Shown here: in pieces, positions 17,044 through 26,367 of the stretch
Numbering within the stretch: the stretch's first letter is position 1
Layout: each line of letters begins with the position of its first letter
Assembly: GCF_018860165.1 (NCBI RefSeq)
Contig: NZ_JAHKNG010000001.1
Span: 211,338-275,337 of the forward strand
Direction: 5' to 3'
DNA: 64,000 nucleotides
Source of the DNA: Paracoccus marinaquae
GTDB lineage: Bacteria; Pseudomonadota; Alphaproteobacteria; Rhodobacterales; Rhodobacteraceae
Notes under the pieces: model-generated
The model's database searches: none
The model's input: only the letters and a program-made list of their open reading frames with translations
What the model was told of the DNA's origin: nothing
Translations under genes and position numbers: made by a program

Positions 17044-19338
17044 ATGAAGTTCCGTTTCCCCATCGTCATCATCGACGAGGATTTCCGCTCCGAGAACTCG
17101 TCGGGTCTGGGCATCCGCGCGCTGGCCCAGGCGATCGAGGCCGAGGGCTTCGACGTGCTTGGCGTCACCGGCTATGGCGATCTGTCGCAATTCGCCCAGC
17201 AGCAATCCCGCGCCAGCGCCTTCCTGCTGTCGATCGACGACGAGGAATTCAGCCCCGGACAGGACGTGTCTCCGGCAGTCAAGGATCTGCGCGACTTCAT
17301 CGAGGAGGTGCGCTGGAAGAACGCCGATGTGCCGATCTATCTTTACGGCGAGACCAAGACCTCGCGGCATATCCCGAACGACATCCTGCGCGAGCTGCAC
17401 GGCTTCATCCACATGTTCGAGGACACGCCGGAATTCGTCGCCCGGCATATCATCCGCGAGGCGAAATCCTATCTCGAAGGGATACAGCCGCCCTTTTTCC
17501 GGGCGCTGCTGGACTATGCCGAGGACGGTTCCTACTCGTGGCATTGTCCGGGCCATTCGGGCGGCGTGGCCTTCCTGAAAAGCCCGATCGGGCAGATGTA
17601 TCACCAGTTCTACGGCGAGAACATGCTGCGGGCCGATGTCTGCAATGCGGTCGAGGAACTTGGCCAGCTTCTGGACCATAACGGCGCCATCGGCGCGTCC
17701 GAACGGAGTGCCGCGCGGATCTTCAACGCCGATCACTGCTTTTTCGTCACCAACGGCACCTCGACCTCGAACAAGATGGTCTGGCATCATACCGTCGCGC
17801 CGGGCGATGTGGTGGTGGTGGACCGCAACTGCCACAAGTCGATCCTGCATTCGATCATCATGACCGGCGCGGTTCCGGTCTTCCTCAAGCCGACGCGCAA
17901 TCACTGGGGCATCATCGGCCCGATCCCGCGATCCGAGTTCGAGATGGATTCGATCCGCGCCAAGATCCGCGCCAATCCGCTGTTGCAGGATGTCGATGCG
18001 GGGAACGTCAAGCCGCGGATCATGACGCTGACGCAATCGACCTATGACGGTGTGCTTTACAATACCGAGGTCATCAAGCGGCTTCTGGACGGCCAGATCG
18101 AGAACCTGCATTTCGACGAGGCCTGGCTGCCCCATGCCGCCTTCCACCCGTTCTATGGCCAGTATCACGCCATGGGCCGCAAGCGCGGTCGCATGAAGCA
18201 TTCGGTCACCTATGCCACGCAGTCGATCCACAAGCTGCTGGCCGGGATCAGTCAGGCCAGCCACGTTCTGGTGCAGGACAGTCAGGAGACGCGGCTCGAC
18301 CGGCATCTCTTCAATGAAGCCTACCTGATGCACACCTCGACCAGTCCGCAATATTCGATCATCGCCAGTTGCGATGTGGCCGCGGCGATGATGGAGCCGC
18401 CGGGCGGCGAGGCGCTGGTCGAAGAGAGCATCATGGAGGCGCTGGATTTCCGCCGGGCCATGCGCAAGATAGACGAGGAATACGGCGAGGGCGACTGGTG
18501 GTTCCAGGTCTGGGGACCCGGCGATCTGGACCATACCGGCGACGGCATCGGCCGGACCCGCGACTGGGAGTTGAACAAGACCGATGCCGACGGCGTTCAG
18601 AGCGGGGGCGGCGACAGCTGGCACGGCTTCGGCGACATGGCGCCGGGCTTCAACATGCTGGACCCGATCAAGACGACGATCATCACCCCGGGGCTCAATC
18701 TGGACGGGCGCTTTGATGACTGGGGCATCCCGGCCTCGATCGTTACCAAATACCTGGCCGAACATGGCGTCGTGGTCGAAAAGACGGGGCTTTACTCCTT
18801 CTTCATCATGTTCACCATCGGCATCACCAAGGGGCGCTGGAACACGCTTCTGTCGGCGCTGCAGCAGTTCAAGGACGATTTCGCCCGGAACCAGCCGATG
18901 TGGCGGATCATGCCGGAATTCTGCGCCAAGCATCCGCGCTATGAGCAGATGGGCCTGCGCGACCTCTCGGCTCATGTCCATCGGCTCTATGCCAAATATG
19001 ACGTGGCGGTGCTGTCGACCGAGATCTATCTCAGCGACCTGACGCCGGCGATGAAGCCTGCGGACGCCTTCGCCCATATCGCCCGGCGGACGACCGAACG
19101 GGTGCGGATCGACGATCTTGAGGGGCGCATCACCACCAGCCTCGTGACCCCCTATCCGCCGGGGATCCCGCTGCTGATCCCGGGCGAGGTCTTCAACCGC
19201 AGGATCGTGGACTACCTGAAGTTCAACCGCGAATTCGCGCGCGAATGCCCGGGCTTCGAAACCGATATCCACGGCCTCGTGCGCGAGGCAGGCCCGGACG
19301 GCACCGAGGAATATTTCGCGGACTGCGTGGCCGGCTAG
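17044..19338 (+). CDS. PLP-dependent Orn/Lys/Arg decarboxylase
   Basis: 764 residues, the size of the large fold-type-I biodegradative decarboxylases. Residues 1-130 form a flavodoxin/receiver-like N-terminal wing domain (FPIVIIDEDFRSENSSGLGI). The PLP domain follows with HCPGHSGG, FVTNGTSTSNKMVWH, LHFDEAWLPHAAFHP and the Schiff-base lysine K397 in the S-I-H-K motif. It removes CO2 from a basic amino acid to give a polyamine or diamine; which of ornithine, lysine or arginine cannot be told by eye. ATG 17044 has a GGGAG ribosome site; the open frame upstream overlaps the CYTH gene. Products such as putrescine or cadaverine are possible amine dehydrogenase or aldehyde pathway substrates, which is speculative. 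Confidence 0.88.
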   Translation: MKFRFPIVIIDEDFRSENSSGLGIRALAQAIEAEGFDVLGVTGYGDLSQFAQQQSRASAFLLSIDDEEFSPGQDVSPAVKDLRDFIEEVRWKNADVPIYLYGETKTSRHIPNDILRELHGFIHMFEDTPEFVARHIIREAKSYLEGIQPPFFRALLDYAEDGSYSWHCPGHSGGVAFLKSPIGQMYHQFYGENMLRADVCNAVEELGQLLDHNGAIGASERSAARIFNADHCFFVTNGTSTSNKMVWHHTVAPGDVVVVDRNCHKSILHSIIMTGAVPVFLKPTRNHWGIIGPIPRSEFEMDSIRAKIRANPLLQDVDAGNVKPRIMTLTQSTYDGVLYNTEVIKRLLDGQIENLHFDEAWLPHAAFHPFYGQYHAMGRKRGRMKHSVTYATQSIHKLLAGISQASHVLVQDSQETRLDRHLFNEAYLMHTSTSPQYSIIASCDVAAAMMEPPGGEALVEESIMEALDFRRAMRKIDEEYGEGDWWFQVWGPGDLDHTGDGIGRTRDWELNKTDADGVQSGGGDSWHGFGDMAPGFNMLDPIKTTIITPGLNLDGRFDDWGIPASIVTKYLAEHGVVVEKTGLYSFFIMFTIGITKGRWNTLLSALQQFKDDFARNQPMWRIMPEFCAKHPRYEQMGLRDLSAHVHRLYAKYDVAVLSTEIYLSDLTPAMKPADAFAHIARRTTERVRIDDLEGRITTSLVTPYPPGIPLLIPGEVFNRRIVDYLKFNREFARECPGFETDIHGLVREAGPDGTEEYFADCVAG

Positions 19339-19534
19339 CGAAGCCTTGGGCCTTCTGCGTCGCGGTGTGCCGCCGCGCACAGCCCGCCGACCCCATGAAA
19401 GGTCTTGATACGGCTCGATTTGTTTGGCGCCGCAGCCATGATGCTTGGCGCCCGTGGCCGAGACGCCGGCTTCGGGGCGCTGCTAGGATCGAGACAGCCT
19501 GCCGGCGGAGGGCCGGCACAGAGGGAGGAAGGTC

Positions 19535-20938
19535 ATGGACCACAGGATGCTCATCAACGGGCAGTTGGTATCGGGCGATCGGATGATCGAGGTCATCAAC
19601 CCCGCCACCGAAGAGGTCTTCGCGCGGGTGCCGCATGCCACGGCGGAAGATCTGGATCGGGCCGTGGCCGCGGCGGCGGCGGCACAGCGGGACTGGGCGA
19701 CCACCAGCATGGCCGAGCGCCGCGCCAAGGTCGAGGAGCTGGCGGCAGCGATCGGCGAAGCTGCCGACGATCTGGCCCGGACGATCACGCTGGAACAGGG
19801 CAAACCCCTGCCCGAGGCGATCGGCGAGGTCCAGTGGAGCCAGGGCTATCTGGCGCATACCGCGACGCTTGAACTGCCCGACCGGGTGATTCAGGACGAC
19901 GAGCAGTTCCGCATCGAGACCCGGCACAAGCCGCTGGGGGTGGTGGGCGCGATCGTTGCCTGGAACTTTCCGCTGCTGCTGGCCTGCTGGAAGATCGGCC
20001 CGGCGCTGATGGCCGGCAATGCGATCATTCTGAAGCCCGCCCCGACCACGCCGGTTGCGACGCTGAAACTGGGCGAGATCTGCGCGCGGGTCTTTCCGGC
20101 CGGGCTGGTCAACATCCTGACCGACGACAACGATCTGGGACCGAAGATCACCGCCCATCCGGGGATCGCGAAGGTCGGCTTTACCGGATCCTCGGCAACC
20201 GGCAAGCGGATCATGGCCGCCGCCGCCGACACGATGAAGCGCGTCACCCTTGAGATGGGCGGCAATGATCCGGCCATCGTGCTGCCCGACGTGGATGTGC
20301 GCAAGACCGCCGAAAAGATTTACGGCGGCGCCTTCATGAACGCGGGTCAGGTGTGCCTGGCGGTGAAGCGCGCCTATGTCCATGACGCGATCTATGACGA
20401 TTTCTGCGGCGCGCTGGCCGATATTGCCTCGCAGGCGGTGGTCGATGACGGGCTGAAACAGGGCACCACGGTCGGCCCGATCCAGAACCGTGCGCAATAC
20501 GAGAAGGTGAAGGGCTATCTCGAGGATGCCCGCAGCAGCGGCAAGATCATCGCCGGCGGTGAGGTGCGCGACGGCAAAGGCTATTTCATCAGCCCGACCA
20601 TCGTTCGTGACGTGACCGACGGGCACAAGATCGTTGATGAGGAACAGTTTGGCCCGATCCTGCCCGTCGTCCGCTTCAACGATGTCGACGAGGTCATCGC
20701 CCGCGCCAATGCCTCGGATTATGGGCTGGGCGGCTCGGTTCATTCCAGCGATGTCGAGAAGGCGACCGAGATTGCGGGGCGCATCGAATCGGGCACGATC
20801 TGGGTCAACCAGCAACTGAATATCGGTCCGCATATCCCGATGGCCGGCTTCAAGGGCTCGGGCCTCGGGGTCGAGCAATCGATCGAGGGGCTGGCCGAAT
20901 ACACCCAGATGCAGGTGATCAACGTCGCGCGGGGCTGA
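19535..20938 (+). CDS. NAD(P)+-dependent aldehyde dehydrogenase
   Basis: 467 residues of the ALDH superfamily. N144 lies in [12 protein letters not shown]167 in [13 protein letters not shown] marks the cofactor fold, the catalytic base is E240 in LEMGGNDP, and the nucleophile is C274 in GQVCLAVKR. All catalytic residues are present. It oxidises an aldehyde to its acid in the cytoplasm. Candidate substrates from context are aldehydes from the amine dehydrogenase operon just downstream (opposite strand) or from decarboxylase-derived amines; this is inference. A GGGAGGAAGG ribosome site precedes ATG 19535. The gap of 196 bases before it holds no gene I can recognise. Confidence 0.9.
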   Translation: MDHRMLINGQLVSGDRMIEVINPATEEVFARVPHATAEDLDRAVAAAAAAQRDWATTSMAERRAKVEELAAAIGEAADDLARTITLEQGKPLPEAIGEVQWSQGYLAHTATLELPDRVIQDDEQFRIETRHKPLGVVGAIVAWNFPLLLACWKIGPALMAGNAIILKPAPTTPVATLKLGEICARVFPAGLVNILTDDNDLGPKITAHPGIAKVGFTGSSATGKRIMAAAADTMKRVTLEMGGNDPAIVLPDVDVRKTAEKIYGGAFMNAGQVCLAVKRAYVHDAIYDDFCGALADIASQAVVDDGLKQGTTVGPIQNRAQYEKVKGYLEDARSSGKIIAGGEVRDGKGYFISPTIVRDVTDGHKIVDEEQFGPILPVVRFNDVDEVIARANASDYGLGGSVHSSDVEKATEIAGRIESGTIWVNQQLNIGPHIPMAGFKGSGLGVEQSIEGLAEYTQMQVINVARG

Positions 20939-20983
20939 GGCCCGACGCGCACAGCTTTCCTTATGCACCGCAGGGGGAGCATG

Positions 20984-21010
20984 GTCGGGCCGGCGCATCG
21001 CCGGCCCGAC
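20984..21010 (+). terminator. Strong stem-loop after the aldehyde dehydrogenase gene
   Basis: GTCGGGCCGGCG at 20984-20995 and CGCCGGCCCGAC at 20999-21010 form a perfect 12-bp stem with a CAT loop, located between the ALDH stop and the acyl-CoA synthetase start. There is no T-run after it, so termination may be partial or the hairpin may stabilise the upstream message. Confidence 0.5.
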
Positions 21011-21030
21011 ATTCCGTCAGGAGAAGAAGC

Positions 21031-22743
21031 ATGTCGAACGAGAAACGGGAAGTCTCGGCGCCCCATGGTGGCCTGTCGCATGTGACGGGCGCGCTGTGGC
21101 CGCCGCTGAAATCGGTCACCATCCCGCAATTGCTGCGCGAGGCGGTGGTGGCCCATGGTGACCGCGAGGCGCTGGTGTTCTGCGATGCCGGGATCCGCCT
21201 GACCTATCGCGAATTCGACGCGGTGATCGACCGCCACGCTGCCGGGCTGCTGGAACTGGGCGTCGAAAAGGGCGACCGCGTGGGCATCTGGTCGCCGAAC
21301 CGGTTTGAATGGGTGGTCACGCAATTTGCCAGCGCCCGGATCGGCGCGATCCTCGTCAATATCAACCCCGCCTACCGGTCGTCGGAACTGGAATATGCGC
21401 TGAACAAGGTCGGCTGCCGGGTCCTGATCGCGGCATCCTCTTTCAAGTCATCGGACTATGCCGGCATGATCCGCGCGCTGGTGCCGGAACTGGGTGGCAT
21501 TGGCGAGGGGCGCCTGCATGCCGCGCGGGTGCCCGATCTGCGCCATGTCGTCCTCATGCAGGACGATCCCGGCCCCGGCATGATCCCCTTCGCGCGCCTT
21601 CAACAGATGGCCAGCCCCGAGCGGCTGGCCGAACTGGACGCCATCGACGCGACGCTGGACCCGCAGGACCCGATCAACATCCAGTTCACCTCGGGCACCA
21701 CGGGCATGCCCAAGGGGGCGACGCTCTCGCATTACAACATCGTCAACAATGCCCGCTTCGTGACCGACCGCATCGCGCTGACCGAGGAGGACCGGCTGGT
21801 CATCCCGGTGCCGCTCTATCACTGTTTCGGCATGGTGATGGGGGTCCTGGGCGCGGTCAGCAAGGGCGCGCGGATGGTCTTTCCGGGCGAAGGTTTCGAT
21901 CCCGTGCAGGTTCTGGACGCCATCGAGGCCGAGCGCGCCACGGCGCTTTATGGCGTCCCGACCATGTTCGTCGCCATGCTGCAGGAAATGGACAATCGCG
22001 CCCGCGACCTTGGCAGCCTGCGCACCGGCATCATGGCCGGCGCGCTGTGCCCGATCGAGGTGATGCGCCGCGTCAACCGCGACATGCACATGGAAGAGGT
22101 CACCATCTGCTATGGCATGACCGAAACCTCGCCGGTTTCCTTCCAGAGCTTCACCGACGACCCGACCGAGAAGCGCTGCGAGACGGTGGGCCGGATCCAT
22201 CCGCATCTGGAGGTCAAGATCGCCGATTTCGACGGCAATACGGTCCCGGTGGGTGAGAAGGGCGAGATCTGGACCCGCGGCTATTCGGTCATGTCCGGCT
22301 ATTGGGGCGACGAGGCCGCGACCCGCGCCAGCGTCAATGACGGATGGATGAAGACCGGCGATCTGGCGGTTCTGGACGAGGACGGTTTCTGCACCATCGT
22401 CGGGCGGGTCAAGGACATGATCATCCGCGGTGGCGAGAACATCTATCCGCGCGAGATCGAGGAATTCCTGATCCGCCATCCGCAGGTCAGCGACGTGCAG
22501 GTCTTTGGCATTCCCGACGAGAAATTCGGCGAGGAGGTCTGCGCCTGGGCCGTCGCCCGTCCCGGTGCCGAACTGACGGCCGAGGCGCTGCGCGAGCATT
22601 GCCGGGGGCAGATCGCGCATTTCAAGGTCCCGCGCCATATCCGCATCGTCGAGGCTCTGCCGATGACGGTGACGGGCAAACCGCAGAAATTCGTCATGCG
22701 CGACCGGATGCAGGAAATCCTGCGGGCCGATCCTGCACCTTGA
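21031..22743 (+). CDS. Acyl-CoA synthetase (AMP-forming)
   Basis: 570 residues of the ANL superfamily. The phosphate-binding motif [11 protein letters not shown] is at 219-229. The A5 region [12 protein letters not shown], the A7 aspartate in [14 protein letters not shown] and the hinge/A8 motif [22 protein letters not shown] follow, and the catalytic lysine is in the C-terminal TVTGKPQKF. The enzyme activates a carboxylic acid to its CoA thioester; the sequence pattern resembles medium/long-chain fatty acid ligases (ACSF2-like). The substrate is not certain. It follows the aldehyde dehydrogenase by 92 nt across a strong hairpin and could take its acid product. Confidence 0.87.
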   Translation: MSNEKREVSAPHGGLSHVTGALWPPLKSVTIPQLLREAVVAHGDREALVFCDAGIRLTYREFDAVIDRHAAGLLELGVEKGDRVGIWSPNRFEWVVTQFASARIGAILVNINPAYRSSELEYALNKVGCRVLIAASSFKSSDYAGMIRALVPELGGIGEGRLHAARVPDLRHVVLMQDDPGPGMIPFARLQQMASPERLAELDAIDATLDPQDPINIQFTSGTTGMPKGATLSHYNIVNNARFVTDRIALTEEDRLVIPVPLYHCFGMVMGVLGAVSKGARMVFPGEGFDPVQVLDAIEAERATALYGVPTMFVAMLQEMDNRARDLGSLRTGIMAGALCPIEVMRRVNRDMHMEEVTICYGMTETSPVSFQSFTDDPTEKRCETVGRIHPHLEVKIADFDGNTVPVGEKGEIWTRGYSVMSGYWGDEAATRASVNDGWMKTGDLAVLDEDGFCTIVGRVKDMIIRGGENIYPREIEEFLIRHPQVSDVQVFGIPDEKFGEEVCAWAVARPGAELTAEALREHCRGQIAHFKVPRHIRIVEALPMTVTGKPQKFVMRDRMQEILRADPAP

Positions 22744-22770
22744 TCCTGACCCTGCGGCTGCCCGGCGCGA

Positions 22771-23142
22771 TCAGAAATCGTGGTCGGGCAGGTGGCAGGC
22801 GGTGCAATTCCGCGTCGGCCCGGACGGGCGGGATGCGGCATGTTCGGTGACATGGCAGGACCGGCACAGGCCGTGAAACTGGTCCTCCAGCAGCGGCGCG
22901 ACGCTGCGGTCGGTGACATGGCAGGTCATGCAGGGCGGACCGGCGGTGCCGTCGGTGAATTCGTGATGGCAGCTGGCGCAGGTCTGGCCGAAATGATCGC
23001 CATGCGAGAAGGTCATCGGCAGAACCGGGATGGTGCCGCCAAAGCGCGGCTCGCGCCGGCCGGCCCGGTCATCGGCGCCGGGCGGGCCGGTCACCACCAG
23101 CACCAGCCCGCAGAAGAACAGTGCGGCCAGCATGTATTTCAC
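22771..23142 (-). CDS. Tetraheme cytochrome c (class III-like)
   Basis: 123 residues. An N-terminal hydrophobic segment (YMLAALFFCGLVLVVTG) serves as signal or anchor. Four heme sites follow: C55-x2-C58-H59, C71-x2-C74-H75, C93-x2-C96-H97 and C113-x2-C116-H117. Extra histidines near them (H47, H60, H90, H101) could be distal ligands for bis-His hemes. The start is GTG 23142, overlapping the stop of the membrane protein upstream in a GTGA, so the two are translationally coupled. It is the last gene of the aau operon and probably a periplasmic or membrane-tethered electron carrier paired with the diheme b protein (inference). Confidence 0.85.
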   Translation of the reverse strand: MKYMLAALFFCGLVLVVTGPPGADDRAGRREPRFGGTIPVLPMTFSHGDHFGQTCASCHHEFTDGTAGPPCMTCHVTDRSVAPLLEDQFHGLCRSCHVTEHAASRPSGPTRNCTACHLPDHDF

Positions 23143-23801
23143 GGCACCAGATTCCGGATCAGCACGAACAGCGCCCCGGCGACGGCACCCGTCGCCAGAT
23201 AGATCCCCGCCGACGCACGGGGCGGCGCCTGCAGCCGTGCCCAGACGCGCCTGCCAAGGCTGCAGGCCAGACAGATCAGCACCAGCAGCGCTGCCTGCGG
23301 CCAGCTGGGCAGGTAGAAGCCGCTCAGCAGCACATGCAGCCCCGCCCCGGCCAGCGCCGCCAGCCCCAGCCCGCGATGCAGGGTGCGAAAGACCCGATAG
23401 CGGCGATGAACGCGCATCCGGTCGGGCATCCGGGCCAGAACGCAGAGCAGCGCCAGCGCCAGCAGCCCGAACAGCCCCAGCCACATATGGGCGGGGGCGC
23501 CCGGTTGTAGATAGACCCGCAGGGTGGGATCGCCCGCGAGGAACCAGAAGGCGTGGGCGATGGCCGTGGCCAGGACCCAGTAGCCCAGCCGCTCATGCCG
23601 GCGCGCGGCGCCGCTGCGGGGATAGGGGATCATCTGGAACAGCAGCCCGGCCAGCGCCAGAAAGCCAAGCGCGTTGCCGGTTTCCCAGAACCAGCCGCCG
23701 CCCAGCCGGGGCAGCGCCAGAAAGGTCAGGGCGAAGACCACCGCGACAAGCGTGGCAAGCACCGCCCCCCGGTCGGCGACGGCATCGCGGGGGCCGCTCA
23801 C
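23139..23801 (-). CDS. Ferric-reductase-like diheme b membrane protein
   Basis: 220 residues with about six transmembrane helices. Two histidine pairs have the same spacing, H69/H83 and H142/H156 (H-x13-H each), the pattern by which ferric reductase/NOX-type membrane domains hold two stacked b hemes. No flavin or NAD-binding domain follows, so it would pass electrons between the quinone pool or membrane and its neighbours, most simply the tetraheme cytochrome encoded next. The start is GTG 23801, overlapping the upstream cytochrome stop (GTGA). Family name is by heme-ligand pattern and topology; no other motif is available. Confidence 0.7.
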   Translation of the reverse strand: MSGPRDAVADRGAVLATLVAVVFALTFLALPRLGGGWFWETGNALGFLALAGLLFQMIPYPRSGAARRHERLGYWVLATAIAHAFWFLAGDPTLRVYLQPGAPAHMWLGLFGLLALALLCVLARMPDRMRVHRRYRVFRTLHRGLGLAALAGAGLHVLLSGFYLPSWPQAALLVLICLACSLGRRVWARLQAPPRASAGIYLATGAVAGALFVLIRNLVP

Positions 23802-24253
23802 GGCCAGGGATATTCGGCGATCTCGGTTCCCGCCGCGCGCAGTTCGTCGACGACCTGGCGGCGATAGATCACCACGTCGCCGATCGGCATGGCCCGCCGC
23901 CGGGTGACCTCGTCGGCGGTGAAGGGCGCGCCCTCGCCACCGCCCCAGGCATCGAGGATGAAGTTCAGCACCTCGGCCAGATCCGCATCGGACATGTCGG
24001 TGCTGATGACGCCGGGCACATGCAGAAGATAGGTCCGCCCGGTTTCGGTCGTCGCGATATGCCCGACCGAGTCGGGGAAGGGCGGGATCCCGCCCTCGAT
24101 CGTGCCCAGCCCGGCCATGCCGTGGCAGCCCGAGCAGTGCAGGATGTAATCGGCCCGGGCCGAGCCCGCCGCAGCCGGTGTCACGGCCAGGGCGGAGAGC
24201 GCCGCCACCAACCAGAAAAGGGAAAGCTGGCGTCGTTTCATCCTGCGCCTCAT
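23798..24253 (-). CDS. Monoheme cytochrome c of the aau operon
   Basis: 151 residues. The N-terminus is very basic (MRRRMKRRQLS) before a hydrophobic signal (LFWLVAALSALAVTPAAA). The single heme site is C40-x2-C43-H44. A likely axial methionine is in STDMSDADLAEVLNF. The C-terminal half beyond the heme fold (to EIAEYPWP) is not recognised. The ATG overlaps the previous cytochrome stop by 4 nt. A periplasmic electron carrier is the simplest role, between the amine dehydrogenase and the membrane components. Confidence 0.8.
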   Translation of the reverse strand: MRRRMKRRQLSLFWLVAALSALAVTPAAAGSARADYILHCSGCHGMAGLGTIEGGIPPFPDSVGHIATTETGRTYLLHVPGVISTDMSDADLAEVLNFILDAWGGGEGAPFTADEVTRRRAMPIGDVVIYRRQVVDELRAAGTEIAEYPWP

Positions 24254-24687
24254 TCGGTTTCCGGCCGCATGGCCTTCAACTGGCTCTGATCCGGCCCGCC
24301 GTTGCGGGCCGCCGCGATGTCGCCTGCCGCGACAGCCTGATCCGTCTCGCCCAGATCGCCGGTGACCCAGCTGGCGATGGCCGCCAGTTCCTCGTCCGAG
24401 GCTCCGCTGACCGGCGGCATGGGCACCCCGGCATAGCGTTCCCCGCGCACCGTGATCGGCATGTTCAGCCCGCGCGTCACCACGCCGGCAATATAGACCG
24501 GCGCGTCGCTGCCAAGGGCCTGCCAGAAATCCGGCCGGTCCAGCGGTGGGGCCAGCCCCGGCGTACCGATGCCGCCGCTGTTGTGGCAGGCGGCGCAATA
24601 GGTCTCGAACAAGGCCGCGCCATCGGCCTGCGCCAGGGCTGGCAGCAGGGTGACCAATGCCGCAACCAGCCCCGCGCGGCGCGTCAT
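24250..24687 (-). CDS. Monoheme cytochrome c next to aauA (aau orf-2 position)
   Basis: 145 residues. Signal peptide (LVAALVTLLPALAQA), heme site C31-x2-C34-H35, and a likely axial methionine in VPMPPVSGASDEELAAIASW, a standard class I cytochrome c end. A C-terminal tail of about 30 residues is unmatched. In the Alcaligenes faecalis aau cluster a small monoheme cytochrome likewise follows aauA, so this is probably the direct or next electron acceptor here. ATG 24687 overlaps the aauA stop by 4 nt; the longer frame upstream lies within aauA. Confidence 0.82.
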   Translation of the reverse strand: MTRRAGLVAALVTLLPALAQADGAALFETYCAACHNSGGIGTPGLAPPLDRPDFWQALGSDAPVYIAGVVTRGLNMPITVRGERYAGVPMPPVSGASDEELAAIASWVTGDLGETDQAVAAGDIAAARNGGPDQSQLKAMRPETE

Positions 24688-25208
24688 TCCGCCAGCCCGA
24701 CCACGACCGAGACGGTGCAGTGATAGCCCTTGTCGGCATTGGCAGTGCACCAGTTCACGTCGTTGTAAAGGCCCATGCGATAGCCCGGACGCTCGCCCTT
24801 GTTGTTGTTGCAGAAGGTGGCGGTCGGCACGAAGGGCTTGCCGCAGCAGTCGTTGTAGCTGACCAGATATTCCTTGCCGTCGCCGGGATTGCTGCAGGTC
24901 CCCACCCAGGACACCGCCGAGACGGTCGAGCCCGGCGGGCAGGTGGTCAGCGAGCCGCCCGACTGATCGCAGAGGAAGCCGTCGATGGCGCAGTGCCGCC
25001 AGTAGGTGCAGGGATCGTCGGTGCCGCCCTCGGCGGCATGGGCGCGCCGGTCGAAGGGCAGGACCGGGGCCGCGACGGCCGCGCCCAGCAGCGCCGAGCC
25101 GCCGCGGGCCAGAAAGGACCGGCGGCCGTTCCGGCGCGCCGCGCCGCGGATATTCGCCTCGGTCAGGCCATCCAGCCGCTTGAGAAATGCGTCGATGATA
25201 CGGGTCAT
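24684..25208 (-). CDS. aauA: Aromatic amine dehydrogenase small subunit (TTQ-bearing)
   Basis: 174-residue precursor. A twin-arginine signal (R29-R30-S-F-L before a hydrophobic run) precedes a mature TTQ subunit. Tryptophans W101 (SWVGTC) and W153 (NDVNWC) correspond to the cross-linked TTQ pair, D120 (before C121-C122) to the catalytic aspartate, and D76 to the TTQ-forming aspartate. The text DGKEYLVSYNDCCGK and ERPGY..NDVNWC is closer to aromatic amine dehydrogenase than to methylamine dehydrogenase. Ten mature cysteines are present instead of twelve: positions equal to MADH Cys38 and Cys86 are Q82 and T131. TTQ oxidises primary amines to aldehydes in the periplasm. Confidence 0.92.
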   Translation of the reverse strand: MTRIIDAFLKRLDGLTEANIRGAARRNGRRSFLARGGSALLGAAVAAPVLPFDRRAHAAEGGTDDPCTYWRHCAIDGFLCDQSGGSLTTCPPGSTVSAVSWVGTCSNPGDGKEYLVSYNDCCGKPFVPTATFCNNNKGERPGYRMGLYNDVNWCTANADKGYHCTVSVVVGLAE

Positions 25209-25237
25209 GTCGGTTTCCTTCTTGATGGTCGAAGATG

Positions 25238-25831
25238 TCAGGAATTCAGGCCGGCGACCGCCGCCTGATAGGACGGGATGCCGGTTTCCGAGGCGGCGAA
25301 CAGGCTTTCAAGTTGCTCGCGGCTGTTGACGAGGCCCTTGGCGCGGACCTTGCCATGCTGGTCGATCAGCACCGCGAAGGGCAGTTTCGAGACCCGGAAG
25401 CTCATGCCCAGTTCCGATGACAGCACATAGGGGAAATCCTGCAGCGCCTCGGTCTCGATCAGGCGGCGGTGCAGCGCCTCGCGCCCGTCCGAGGCCAGCA
25501 CCACGTCCAGCCAGCCGGCTTCGTCGGCGCGGATGGATTTCAGCGCCGGCAGCAGCGCCTTGCAGATCGGGCAGCTGGTCGAGAGGAAGAAGACCAGTTG
25601 CGACCGCCCCTTGTGTCCGGCCCCCAGCGTCAGTCCGGACCCGTTCAGATCGGGCAGCACCAGCGCCGGCACCTTGTCGCCAAGCGCCGGGCCGCTGTCC
25701 GAGATCATCGCGCCCACCGGCGAGACGCGCTCGAACAGGATGCCGATCTGGCGGGCCAGCGCGAAGATCACGCCGATCTGGATGATGACGACGATCCACA
25801 GCAGGATGCTGGAAAAGATCAGCAGATTCAT
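25238..25831 (-). CDS. aauD: Amine dehydrogenase maturation protein, thioredoxin-like
   Basis: 197 residues: an N-terminal transmembrane helix (IFSSILLWIVVIIQIGVIFAL) and a periplasmic thioredoxin-like domain with the redox pair C87-P-I-C90 (FFLSTSCPICK). MauD/AauD proteins are needed for correct disulfide formation in the cysteine-rich small subunit and work with MauE/AauE. It lies between aauE (1 nt apart) and aauA (29 nt), the standard BEDA order. Confidence 0.92.
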   Translation of the reverse strand: MNLLIFSSILLWIVVIIQIGVIFALARQIGILFERVSPVGAMISDSGPALGDKVPALVLPDLNGSGLTLGAGHKGRSQLVFFLSTSCPICKALLPALKSIRADEAGWLDVVLASDGREALHRRLIETEALQDFPYVLSSELGMSFRVSKLPFAVLIDQHGKVRAKGLVNSREQLESLFAASETGIPSYQAAVAGLNS

Positions 25832-25832
25832 G

Positions 25833-26366
25833 TCAGTTTTCCTCCTGCTGGTGGATATGCGGCAGATGCGAGGCCAGTTTCTCGGTGACGGTCAGGATCG
25901 CGGCCAGGACCAGTGCCGCGGCGATGGCGGCCGCAGCCTCGAGCGGGCGGACGGTGGCGACGGGCAGGAAGGCCAGGGTCAGCCCCATCAGGGCCAGCAG
26001 GGCGTTGCGGGCCAGGGTGAATGCCGACACGATCTGCGGTGCCCCGCCGCAGCCGCATTCGATCCGGCTGCGCCCCTGCATCAGCGCCGTGGCCATCAGC
26101 AGGCCATAGCCGGCGAAGAGCGCCGCCGCGGCCAGCCCGCCCAGAGGGCGCAGGGATGGCACCAGCAGCGCCAGCACGATGGCGACCTCGATCGCGGTCA
26201 GCGCCCGCACGATCGGTGCCGCCCAGGCGTCGGGCACCAGCCCATAGCCCTGCGCGAAGCCGACCGTTTCCAGAAAGCCCTCGGCCTTGTGCCAGGCGGC
26301 GCGCACCAGCACCACCGCCAGAAAACTGGTGATCGTGACCGAGGCGAGGGAAGCCAGCGCCACCAT
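25833..26366 (-). CDS. aauE: Amine dehydrogenase maturation membrane protein
   Basis: 177 residues with four to five transmembrane helices of the MauE/DoxX-like type and the cysteine motif IECGCGG after the third helix. MauE is required with MauD for processing, transport or folding of the small subunit. ATG 26366 lies 1 nt after the aauB stop and gives a normal N-terminus (VALASLASVTITSFLAV); a longer frame overlaps aauB. Order and size match aauBEDA. Confidence 0.88.
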   Translation of the reverse strand: MVALASLASVTITSFLAVVLVRAAWHKAEGFLETVGFAQGYGLVPDAWAAPIVRALTAIEVAIVLALLVPSLRPLGGLAAAALFAGYGLLMATALMQGRSRIECGCGGAPQIVSAFTLARNALLALMGLTLAFLPVATVRPLEAAAAIAAALVLAAILTVTEKLASHLPHIHQQEEN

Positions 26367-26367
26367 C

